DNA from: Brevundimonas sp. MYb52
GTDB lineage: Bacteria > Pseudomonadota > Alphaproteobacteria > Caulobacterales > Caulobacteraceae
Reading direction: 5' to 3'
Assembly (NCBI RefSeq): GCF_002979535.1
Contig: NZ_PCPB01000004.1
Coordinates: 62,001-126,000 of the forward strand
Length of the DNA: 64,000 bases
Each line of letters begins with the position of its first letter. Position 1 is the first letter of the stretch. The position numbers and the translations under genes are program-made. Shown here piece after piece: positions 37,424 to 44,644 of the stretch. The notes under the pieces were generated by a model, which had not been told where the DNA came from, made no database searches, and saw only the letters and a program-made list of their open reading frames with translations.

Positions 37424-37761
37424 TTTGTCTTCTCCTTTGATCCAGAGCCAGACAACTCGATCCAGAAGAGCAAGGTTCCGCGAATATGATCTTCGCCCCG
37501 AAGAAGCACCACCCTCGCCACAGTTCAGGCGAAAGCATGATCAAGTCATAAGGCCATCATTGCTTTCGACCTTCTTTCGACAAATCGTCACGGAGGTTGA
37601 CGTAACGTCGCAAAGCAACCTTACGCAGCGTCATCGAAAAAACGGACAAAGCATCGCTTTCGTCAAACATTGTGGCGATGCGCGCTTGCGACCTGTTGAC
37701 CCGCCGCCGTCGCCCGTTCATCACCATTGAAAGGCATAATTCGGGAAGAGGCGGCGCAACC
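37424..37761. other. 338-base divergent intergenic region
   Basis: No credible gene is seen. The stretch is clearly more AT-rich than its flanks and carries upstream regions for the Pro-rich gene (minus) and the acyl-CoA synthetase (plus). GACGT-A-ACGTC (37599-37609, within TTGACGTAACGTCGCAA) is a possible operator. GAAGAGGCGG before 37762 is a weak ribosome-binding site. Confidence 0.5.
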
Positions 37762-39561
37762 ATGGGTCTGGCAGCGAACATCCGGCGCGATATGAAGTTC
37801 GCGGGCGGGCTGTACCGCCTCCTGAAGCGCATCAAGCCCATCACTCTCGACAGCGACGTCCTGGTCTGTGACGACATCGAAGAAGCCGTCGACAAGTTCC
37901 CCGACAATGTCGCGCTCGAGGACGAGACCCGCCGCCTGACCTATCGCGAGTTGGACGCCCTGGCCAACCGCTATGCTCATTGGGCCAAGGCGCGAAACCT
38001 GAAGCGCTCGGACGTCATCGCCCTGGTGATGCACAACCGGGTCGAATATCTGGCGGCCTGGTTCGGCTTCTCCAAGGTTGGCGTGGCCACGGCCCTGATC
38101 AACACCAATCTGACGGGTCAGGCCCTGGCCCACTGTCTGACCATTTCCAACGCCTTCAACGTGGTCACGGACCAGGAAAGCTGGCGCGCGGTCGAGGAGG
38201 CCCGCCCCTTCGTCGATCGCAATCTGATGAGCTGGGTCCACGGCCTGGCCGACGAGGACGAGACCAACGATCGCCGCGACATCGACAACGCGGTGCGCAG
38301 CGCCTCCTCGGTTCGCCCGGACAAGAGCCTGCGCAAGGGCCTGACCAACCGCGACACGGCCCTGTTTATCTTCACCTCGGGCACCACCGGCCTGCCCAAG
38401 GCGGCGCGCATCCCGCATTCGCGCGCCCGCACCTATATGCGCGCCTTCGCCGGAGCCACGGCCTCGACGACCAAGGACGCCCTCTACAACTGCCTGCCGC
38501 TCTATCACTCGACCGGCGGCCTGGTCGGGGTCGGCTCGATCCTGCTGAACGGCGGGCGGATGATCATTCGTCGCCGCTTTTCCTCGACCCATTTCTGGCC
38601 CGATGTGAAGACGTCCGGCGCCACCATGTTCGTCTATATCGGCGAGCTGTGCCGCTATCTGGTCAACTGCCCGCCCAATGAGGACGAGCGCGCCCACAAG
38701 CTGCGCCTGGCCTTCGGCAACGGCCTGCGCCCCGACGTCTGGACCGAGTTCCAGTCGCGGTTCGGCATCAAGGACATCATGGAGTTCTACGGCTCCACCG
38801 AGGGCAATGTCTCCCTGTTCAACTTCGACGGCAAGTCGGGCGCCATCGGCCGGGTGCCCAGCTATCTGAAGTCGCAGATCAATATCCGCCTGATCGCGCT
38901 CGACCCGGAAACGGGCGAACCGCTGCGCCGGTCGGACGGCCTGTGCCAACTGGTCGCGGTCGGCGAGACGGGCGAGGCCATCGGCCAGATCGCCTCGGAC
39001 ATCCGCCACGACTTCTCGGGCTACGCCGACAAGAAGGCCTCGGAGAAGAAGATCCTCACCGACGTCTTCAAGAAGGGCGATCGCTGGTTCCGCACCGGCG
39101 ACCTGATGCGTCAGGACCGCGACGGCTATTTCTACTTCATGGACCGCCTGGGCGACACCTATCGCTGGAAGGGCGAGAACGTCTCGACCGCCGAGGTCGA
39201 GCAGCGCCTGCATGACGCCCCCGGCGTTCAGGAAGTCATCGCCTACGGCGTTTCCGTCCCTGGCCAGGAAGGCAAGGCCGGCATGGCGGCCCTGGTGCTG
39301 GAGGGCAAGTTCGACGCCGCCGCCTTCGCCGCCTACGCCGACGAGCAGTTGCCGCCCTACGCCCGCCCCGTCTTCCTGCGCATGATGAAGTCGGCAGAGA
39401 CCACCGGCACCTTCAAATACCGCAAGGTCGACCTGGTCGCTGACGGCTTCGACGCGGCCAAGGTCGAGGGCGCCGTCTATGTGCGCGGCGGCAAGGCCGG
39501 CTATCAGAAGCTGACCGCCAAGGCCTATGAAGCCATCCTCGACGGCACGACGCGGCTCTAG
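37762..39561 (+). CDS. Long-chain acyl-CoA synthetase (FATP/FadD-like)
   Basis: The ATG at 37762 starts a 599-residue protein (MGLAANIRRDMKFAGGLYRL); the open frame further upstream is not supported by family length. The AMP-binding motif IFTSGTTGLPKAARIPHSR, MEFYGSTEGNVSLF, RWFRTGDLMRQDRDGYFYF and DRLGDTYRWKGENVSTAEVE are those of very-long/long-chain fatty acyl-CoA synthetases of the FATP branch. It activates fatty acids with ATP and CoA for breakdown or lipid synthesis. Its stop shares CTAG with the convergent AraC-type gene. Confidence 0.9.
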   Translation: MGLAANIRRDMKFAGGLYRLLKRIKPITLDSDVLVCDDIEEAVDKFPDNVALEDETRRLTYRELDALANRYAHWAKARNLKRSDVIALVMHNRVEYLAAWFGFSKVGVATALINTNLTGQALAHCLTISNAFNVVTDQESWRAVEEARPFVDRNLMSWVHGLADEDETNDRRDIDNAVRSASSVRPDKSLRKGLTNRDTALFIFTSGTTGLPKAARIPHSRARTYMRAFAGATASTTKDALYNCLPLYHSTGGLVGVGSILLNGGRMIIRRRFSSTHFWPDVKTSGATMFVYIGELCRYLVNCPPNEDERAHKLRLAFGNGLRPDVWTEFQSRFGIKDIMEFYGSTEGNVSLFNFDGKSGAIGRVPSYLKSQINIRLIALDPETGEPLRRSDGLCQLVAVGETGEAIGQIASDIRHDFSGYADKKASEKKILTDVFKKGDRWFRTGDLMRQDRDGYFYFMDRLGDTYRWKGENVSTAEVEQRLHDAPGVQEVIAYGVSVPGQEGKAGMAALVLEGKFDAAAFAAYADEQLPPYARPVFLRMMKSAETTGTFKYRKVDLVADGFDAAKVEGAVYVRGGKAGYQKLTAKAYEAILDGTTRL

Positions 39562-40547
39562 ACGCGAGCGCGGAACGCCAGCGGCGTCATGCCGGTCTCG
39601 GCCTTGAAGGCCCGGTTGAACGGCCCGATCGAGGCGAAGCCGCAGTCATAGGCGATGGTCAGGACCGGCAGGCGGCGCAGGGCCGGGTCCGCCAGCCGCC
39701 GCCTGGCCTCCTCGATGCGGAAACGGTTGGCCATCTGGTTGAAGTTGCGAAAGCCCAGGCCGGCTATGCTGCGGCTGACCTTGTATTCGGCCTCGCCGAG
39801 ACGCCGCGCCAGATCCGCGACCTTGAGGTCGGGCTGGGCATAGGCCCCTTCCTCGGTCATCAGGCGCAGGATGCGGTCGCCCAGGCCCGCCTCCTCATCC
39901 GTCAGGGGCCGCGCGCGGCTGCGTCCGACCGCCGCCAGGGGATGACCCCGGCGCCACACCAAGGCGAAGCCCATGCCGGCCAGGGCGATCAGGGCGCAGA
40001 CCATCTTGATCTGTCCGCTCCAGCGCGCCGCCCAACTGTCGCCCGGCGCCCCGTTCACCCAGATGACGGCCACCGCCAGAATGATCGCATAGCCAGCCGC
40101 GAAGCCCATGCGGAAGCGCCGTTCCGAGGCGGAAACGCCCGCACCGAGCCCCTTCAGAGGCTCAACCGCGGCCAGCAGCAGCAGGGCCGAACTGACCAGG
40201 CCGCTGACATTGTCCACCATGCGCGGCGCCGCGCTCGACAGGTCCGGCGCCAATCGCAGGAAGGCGCCCGCCCCCACCAGGGTCAGGACCAGCATCAGGG
40301 GCCATCTCTCGCGTTCGCTTCCGATCGGCGAAGGCCGCTGGAACAGGGCGCGGACCAGCAGCCAGGACCAGCCGCAGGTGGCGTCGCCCAGCACCGCCAC
40401 GACCTCGGACGCCGCCCCGAAGCGATGGCCCATGACCTGGGCCAGACAGAAGGCCGCCACCGCCGTCGCGAACAGACCGCCATAGAGTTGAATGTCCGTC
40501 AGGCGGATCTGCCCGCGCCGCCACGCTGTCAGACCCTCAGCACTCAC
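39558..40547 (-). CDS. AraC-family regulator with N-terminal membrane domain
   Basis: The 329-residue protein begins with about six or seven hydrophobic helices (LFATAVAAFCLAQVMGH; MVDNVSGLVSSALLLLAAVE; YAIILAVAVIWVNG; ICALIALAGMGFALVW region) and ends with an AraC double helix-turn-helix (LKVADLARRLGEAEYKVSRS; VLTIAYDCGFASIGPFNRAFKAETGMTPLAFR). It is thus likely a membrane-bound transcription factor sensing a small molecule or the membrane state. It is divergent from a DUF2306 membrane protein with a 121-base shared region, so that gene is the likely target. Confidence 0.88.
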   Translation of the reverse strand: MSAEGLTAWRRGQIRLTDIQLYGGLFATAVAAFCLAQVMGHRFGAASEVVAVLGDATCGWSWLLVRALFQRPSPIGSERERWPLMLVLTLVGAGAFLRLAPDLSSAAPRMVDNVSGLVSSALLLLAAVEPLKGLGAGVSASERRFRMGFAAGYAIILAVAVIWVNGAPGDSWAARWSGQIKMVCALIALAGMGFALVWRRGHPLAAVGRSRARPLTDEEAGLGDRILRLMTEEGAYAQPDLKVADLARRLGEAEYKVSRSIAGLGFRNFNQMANRFRIEEARRRLADPALRRLPVLTIAYDCGFASIGPFNRAFKAETGMTPLAFRARV

Positions 40548-40668
40548 GACCGCGCCTCCCCGCCCGGACGGAGTGAGAATCCATGGCCGATTTCCAAATC
40601 GGCGAGATCACGACCGTCAAACCGCTCACAGCCCGGATCACCTCAGACGAACCAAGGGTGAATTGGAC

Positions 40669-41493
40669 GTGACGACATCGAAAATCGCAAGCCCGTCGAT
40701 CAAGGCGATGTCAGGCGCGCCCCTGCTGCGCCGATCCGGCCTGATCTGGTTCTGCGTCGCCGCGGTCGGCCAGGCCGCCTTCGTCTGGATGATCCTGGCC
40801 CATTTCGGGCGGCGCACCCTGGTCGGCGACTTCGCCGGCTGGAACGACAAGCCGCTGATCAAGGGCTATGCGCCCGGCGACGACGCGGGGAACCTGATGT
40901 TCGCCGTCCACGTCCTGCTGGCGGCGGTCGTCACCCTCAGCGGATTGATGCAACTGATCCCCGCTCTACGCCGCCGAGCGCCCGGCCTGCATCGCTGGAA
41001 CGGGCGCGTCTTTCTGACCACGGCCGTCATCATGGCGGTCGGCGGTCTGTGGCTGACCTGGGAACGAGGAACCTATCTGTCGCTCATCTCGGCGATCGCG
41101 GTCTCGGTAGACGGGGTGCTGATCCTGATCTTCGCCGCCCTGGCCTGGCGCACCGCCGTCGAGCGGAACTTCGAGGCCCACCGGCGCTGGGCCATGCGCG
41201 CCTTTCTGGCGGTCAACGGCGTCTGGTTCCTGCGGGTCGGGCTGATGGCCTGGGCCATCGCCACCGGCGGGCTGGGCATGAACCAGACCCTGTCAGGCCC
41301 GGCCGATGTGGTGCTGCAGTTCGGCGCCTATCTGATCCCCCTGGCCATGTTCGAGGCCTATTGGCGCGCCGGGCGCAGCGCCAGGCCTGCCGCCCGCCGG
41401 CTGACCGCCGCCGGCATGGTCCTGGCCGCCGCCGTCACCGCCCTGGGCGTCTTCGGCGCGGTCGCCTTCATGTGGGGCCCCTACATGATCTAG
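40669..41493 (+). CDS. DUF2306-like integral membrane protein
   Basis: The GTG at 40669, nine bases after AAGGGTG, gives 274 residues; the open frame upstream overlaps the divergent regulator and is not used. About seven membrane helices are visible (LIWFCVAAVGQAAFVWMIL; LLAAVVTLSGLMQLIPAL; VFLTTAVIMAVGGLWLTW; AISVDGVLILIFAALAWR region). The HRWNGRVF and NFEAHRRWAMRAFLAVNGVWFLR motifs, with conserved His and Arg, fit DUF2306, a group with possible haem or quinone links. Function unproven. It is divergent from the AraC regulator. Confidence 0.8.
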   Translation: MTTSKIASPSIKAMSGAPLLRRSGLIWFCVAAVGQAAFVWMILAHFGRRTLVGDFAGWNDKPLIKGYAPGDDAGNLMFAVHVLLAAVVTLSGLMQLIPALRRRAPGLHRWNGRVFLTTAVIMAVGGLWLTWERGTYLSLISAIAVSVDGVLILIFAALAWRTAVERNFEAHRRWAMRAFLAVNGVWFLRVGLMAWAIATGGLGMNQTLSGPADVVLQFGAYLIPLAMFEAYWRAGRSARPAARRLTAAGMVLAAAVTALGVFGAVAFMWGPYMI

Positions 41494-42296
41494 GGCGCGG
41501 CCTGCAGAAAGTCGGCCACCGCCGCCAGCACCGCCTCGGGCGCCTCGCGGTGGGGCACGTGGCCGATGCCCTCGAAGACCTGCATCCGCCCCTCGCCCGC
41601 CGACAGACCTGAAAGACGCTCGGGGTGACGCAGCGAGCCATACTCGTCCTGATCCCCGTGCAGGGCCAGAAGCGGCGCGCGCACAGCGGCGATGTCGCGA
41701 TCCAGCGACCAATCGGCGTATTCGGGCGACAGCCAGGTGTCGATCCAGGCGTCCAGCACCCAGCGCGCCCGCTCGCCGTGATAGCGGCCCAGCCGCTCGA
41801 CCTGGCCCGGCGCGGCGAAGGCGTCGCGCGCCGCACGGATGCCCGCCAGGGTGCGGTCCTCGACAAAGGCCTGGGCCGATTCCGTGATCACCGCCGCGAC
41901 CCGCTCAGGCGCCGTCGCGGCGGCCGCCGCCGCCATGCCCCCGCCGACGCTGTGGCCAAACAGGACGACCTGTTCCAGGCCCAGGGCGTCCAGCACCGGG
42001 ATCAGAGCCTCGTCCGCCTCGGCTCGGGCGAAGTCGACCTCCATCCGGTCGCGCCGCACGACCGAGCGCCCATAGCCCGGCCGGTCATAGGCGACCACGG
42101 CCCGCCCCGTGCGCGCCGCCAGTTGCATCGGAAAGTCTCTCCACAAGGCCGTGCAGCCCAGGGAGTCGTGCAACAGGATGATCGGCGCGGCGGCGTTCGC
42201 CTCCAACTCGCCCCAGACGGCGACAAAGGCCAGCCCGCGCGGCGTCTGCACCGACAACTCTCGGAAAGGCGGCGGGATAGAAGCAGAAGGCGTCAT
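41490..42296 (-). CDS. Alpha/beta-fold hydrolase
   Basis: The ATG at 42296 gives 268 residues. The oxyanion segment ILLHDSLGCTALWRDF, nucleophile elbow FGHSVGGGMAAA (Ser), acid region LALHGDQDEYGS (Asp) and GIGHVPHREAPEAV (His) form a full catalytic triad. It is of the general esterase/epoxide-hydrolase-like type; the substrate cannot be told. It is convergent with the DUF2306 gene, sharing CTAG at the stops. Confidence 0.88.
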   Translation of the reverse strand: MTPSASIPPPFRELSVQTPRGLAFVAVWGELEANAAAPIILLHDSLGCTALWRDFPMQLAARTGRAVVAYDRPGYGRSVVRRDRMEVDFARAEADEALIPVLDALGLEQVVLFGHSVGGGMAAAAAATAPERVAAVITESAQAFVEDRTLAGIRAARDAFAAPGQVERLGRYHGERARWVLDAWIDTWLSPEYADWSLDRDIAAVRAPLLALHGDQDEYGSLRHPERLSGLSAGEGRMQVFEGIGHVPHREAPEAVLAAVADFLQAAP

Positions 42297-42410
42297 GCCT
42301 TGACGCCTATCATTGCTGCGATGCACGCGACAACCGACAGCCCCGCTGTTCGCCTCCGCGTCCCGAACCGGGATTCCTGAAACGCGCTCTTAAGCATTAA
42401 CGCTGATAAC

Positions 42411-42442
42411 GGGCGTCCTGAGCTCTCTTCTTCAGGACGTCC
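42411..42442 (+). promoter_or_regulatory. Stem-loop in the motA leader
   Basis: GGGCGTCCTGA (42411-42421) pairs with TCAGGACGTCC (42432-42442): 11 pairs, one of them G-U, with a 10-base pyrimidine-rich loop. It ends nine bases before the motA ATG, so it would hide or flank the ribosome-binding site. Confidence 0.65.
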
Positions 42443-42451
42443 GGCGGCCCC

Positions 42452-43321
42452 ATGTTCCAGATTATCGGCATCATCATGCTGTTCGCCATGGTGTTCGGCA
42501 GCTTCCTGCTGCACGGCGGCAAGATGGCGACGATCCTGTATTCGTTGCCCTATGAGCTGATGGCCATCTTCGGCGCGGGCATCGCCGCCTTTCTGATCTC
42601 CAACAGCCTGCCGGTCATCAAGGGCGCCCTGGGCGGCCTGGGCAAGTCCTTCGCCGGACCCAAGTGGAAAAAGCAGGACTACAAGGACCTGCTGAGCCTG
42701 CTGTTCCAACTGACCAAGACCATGAAGTCCAAGGGCGTCATCGCTCTGGAAAGCCACATCGAAAAGCCGGCAGAAAGCACCATCTTCCAGAAGTATCCCA
42801 AGGTGCTGAAGGACCACTTCGCCACCGACTTCATCTGCGACACGCTGCGGATGATGACCATGAACCTCGAAGATCCGCACCAGATCGAGGACGCCATGGA
42901 AAAGCAGCTCGAGAAGCATCACCACGAGGCCCTGGCCCCGGCCCACGCCCTGCAGAACCTGGCCGACGGCCTGCCCGCCCTGGGCATCGTCGCCGCCGTG
43001 CTCGGCATCATCAAGACCATGGGCTCGATCACCGAGCCGCCGGAAGTCCTGGGCGGCATGATCGGCGGCGCCCTGGTCGGCACCTTCCTCGGCGTCTTCC
43101 TGGCCTATGGCCTGGTCGGCCCCTTCGCCGCCCGCTTGAGCGCGATCGTCGACGAGGAAGCCTCCTACTACAAGATCATCCGCTCGGTGCTGGTGGCCCA
43201 CCTGCACGGCAACGCCGCCCAGATCTCGGTCGAGATCGGTCGTGGCGACATCCCCTCGACGGCCCAACCCTCCTTCACCGAAATGGAAGAAGCCCTGGCC
43301 GCCGCGCCGATGGACGCCTGA
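42452..43321 (+). CDS. motA: Flagellar motor stator protein MotA
   Basis: The 289-residue protein has the four MotA membrane helices (IIGIIMLFAMVFGSFLL; YELMAIFGAGIAAFLI; LADGLPALGIVAAVLGIIKTMG; GGALVGTFLGVFLAYGLVGPFA) and a large cytoplasmic loop with charged residues that touch FliG (FICDTLRMMTMNLEDPHQIE). It forms the proton channel of the flagellar stator with MotB. No motB follows; in Caulobacter, as I recall, motA and motB are also at separate places. A leader stem-loop lies just upstream. Confidence 0.95.
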   Translation: MFQIIGIIMLFAMVFGSFLLHGGKMATILYSLPYELMAIFGAGIAAFLISNSLPVIKGALGGLGKSFAGPKWKKQDYKDLLSLLFQLTKTMKSKGVIALESHIEKPAESTIFQKYPKVLKDHFATDFICDTLRMMTMNLEDPHQIEDAMEKQLEKHHHEALAPAHALQNLADGLPALGIVAAVLGIIKTMGSITEPPEVLGGMIGGALVGTFLGVFLAYGLVGPFAARLSAIVDEEASYYKIIRSVLVAHLHGNAAQISVEIGRGDIPSTAQPSFTEMEEALAAAPMDA

Positions 43322-43401
43322 TCCGATCGCGGACGGGAACACGGATTGCTCACATCGGTTCTCCACGGGTCACGTTCGCGTGCATTCCCGTGGAGCCTTG
43401 C

Positions 43402-43673
43402 ATGAAAGCCCTCCCTGCCCTGCTGTTCGCCGCCCTGACGCTGGCGGCCTGCAACGACACATCGCCGCCGGCGCCGGCCTCGACAGCGCCTCCCCCCGAA
43501 CCCGCCGCGCGGACTCGATGACCGCCCCGGCGGACAGCGCCGCCCCGCCGCCCGGCGAATCGGTCGCGCCGCCCTCGACCCCGCCAATGGCCCAGACCCC
43601 GCCGACCCTGCCCGAGGACCGGTCGCCGACCGATCCGATGAACCCGACCTCGCCGCCGGTTCCCCCGGCCTGA
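43402..43673 (+). pseudogene. Small Pro-rich lipoprotein, frameshifted at a C6 run
   Basis: The ATG at 43402 starts a lipoprotein signal (ALLFAALTLAACNDT, Cys17) and a Pro-rich part but stops at 43521 after 39 residues. The second frame then continues as a similar Pro/Ser-rich sequence (MTAPADSAAPPPGESVAPPS to PTSPPVPPA, stop 43673). Adding one C to the run CCCCCC at 43492-43497 joins both into a single 90-residue lipoprotein. This could be a sequencing error, a real mutation or a switchable homopolymer. If it is intact, the first 39 residues may still be made. Confidence 0.6.
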
Positions 43674-43774
43674 GTGCCGACATCGGACTTGTCGAACCCG
43701 GCAATCTCGCGTTACGCCTTGCATCGGCGGGGATCAGCCCCGCCGGATTTTGAAATCGAAGGGGCTCTAGTCAC

Positions 43775-44065
43775 ATGACCATCCGTCGCCTGATGATCGT
43801 CGCCGCCGGGCTCAGCGCCCTGTCGCTGGCCGCCTGCCAACAACCTGCGCCCAAGACCGAAGAAGCCGCCGCCGTCGCTGACGCGGCCGCCGACACCGCC
43901 TCGGACGCTGCAGCCACCGCCGCTGACGCCGCCACGGCTGCGGCCGGCGCCGCCACCGACGCCGCTGCATCCGCCGGCGCTGCAACCGAAAAAGCCGCCG
44001 ACGCCGCGGGCGCCGCCATGACCCCGGCGCCCGCTCCGGCCGCCCCGGCTCCGGCCGCTCACTAA
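43775..44065 (+). CDS. Ala-rich small lipoprotein
   Basis: The 96-residue product has a lipoprotein signal (GLSALSLAACQQP) and an almost pure Ala/Asp/Thr mature part (AADTASDAAATAADAATAAA) ending with an Ala/Pro tail and APAAH. It should be a long helix in the envelope. The neighbour at 44254 is built the same way, so they look like a tandem duplication. A strong terminator follows. Function unknown. Confidence 0.75.
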   Translation: MTIRRLMIVAAGLSALSLAACQQPAPKTEEAAAVADAAADTASDAAATAADAATAAAGAATDAAASAGAATEKAADAAGAAMTPAPAPAAPAPAAH

Positions 44066-44091
44066 AAAACTTCGGCCCTCAGAAAGCCGGC

Positions 44092-44131
44092 AAAGGGCCG
44101 CTCCGACTGGTGTCGGGGCGGCCCTTTCTTC
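44092..44131 (+). terminator. Intrinsic terminator
   Basis: A 15-pair stem (44092-44106 with 44113-44127, one G-U pair) around CTGGTG ends in CCCTTTCTT, 26 bases after the Ala-rich lipoprotein stop. Confidence 0.9.
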
Positions 44132-44136
44132 ATGGG

Positions 44137-44215
44137 GATAACGGGACTTCACGAACCCGTGAGAATTTCGCTTGCGGTTTTCCTCACGATCCCGTTATCT
44201 CCCTCTCAGCGAGGG
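44137..44215. repeat. Nested inverted repeats between two Ala-rich lipoprotein genes
   Basis: GATAACGGGA (44137-44146) faces TCCCGTTATC (44190-44199), perfect over 10 bases. Inside, GTGAG (44159-44163) faces CTCAC (44183-44187). A separate CCCTC-tcagc-GAGGG hairpin (44201-44215) follows. All lie in the upstream region of the gene at 44254. Confidence 0.75.
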
Positions 44216-44253
44216 TTCATGATCTCGCTTTTACCTTCTGAAGGACAACAACT

Positions 44254-44529
44254 ATGCGCATCACCGCTCTGATCGCCGCTTCGGCCGCTGCTCTGGCCCT
44301 GGCCGCTTGCCAACCCGCCGCCACCGACAAGGCTGAAGACGCCGCTGCCGACGCCACGGACGCCGCTGCGACCGCCACGGACGCCGCCGCCACCGCCGAC
44401 GCCGCCGCCACCGACGCTGCCGCCGCCGCCACCGACGCTGCTGCTGCTGCTGCTCCGGCTGCTGACGCCGCTGCTGCTCCGGCTGCTGACGCCGCCGCTG
44501 CTCCGGCCGCTCCGGCTGCCGCTCACTAA
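44254..44529 (+). CDS. Ala-rich small lipoprotein with 8-residue repeats
   Basis: The 91-residue product has a lipoprotein signal (ASAAALALAACQPA) and a mature part of Ala with spaced Asp and Thr. Toward the end an Ala-Pro-Ala-Ala-Asp-Ala-Ala-Ala-like unit repeats about three times. Ala codons switch to many GCT here, against the GCC habit of the region, and the DNA has a matching 24-base tandem repeat. It follows AAGGACAACAACT as ribosome-binding site and is ended by a strong terminator. It is a likely paralogue of the gene at 43775. Confidence 0.78.
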   Translation: MRITALIAASAAALALAACQPAATDKAEDAAADATDAAATATDAAATADAAATDAAAAATDAAAAAAPAADAAAAPAADAAAAPAAPAAAH

Positions 44530-44543
44530 GACTTACGTCTTGG

Positions 44544-44600
44544 ATCGCGGCCCTCGGGTCGCGATGCGGAAAGGGGTCGTCTTCGGACGGCCCCTTTTTT
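44544..44600 (+). terminator. Hairpin pair with intrinsic terminator
   Basis: A first stem, ATCGCG (44544-44549) with CGCGAT (44560-44565), is followed by AAGGGGTCGTC-TTCG-GACGGCCCC and TTTTTT (44571-44600). The second is a strong terminator with a stable TTCG loop. Confidence 0.9.
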
Positions 44601-44644
44601 CGTGCCCGCTATCCAGCACCGGCCAGGGTCGCTAAAGCCCGACC

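Noticed and set aside
37672..37761. Upstream start for the acyl-CoA synthetase
   Set aside because: The added 30 residues are Arg-rich and unlike the family; the ATG at 37762 gives normal length and start.
42293..43366. 357-residue minus-strand open frame
   Set aside because: It is antisense to motA, which has clear helices and motifs; no evidence for a second gene.
44254..44529. Short tandem repeat as a CRISPR or VNTR outside a gene
   Set aside because: The repeat is in frame inside a lipoprotein gene and encodes a regular Ala/Pro/Asp unit, so it is treated as a coding repeat.
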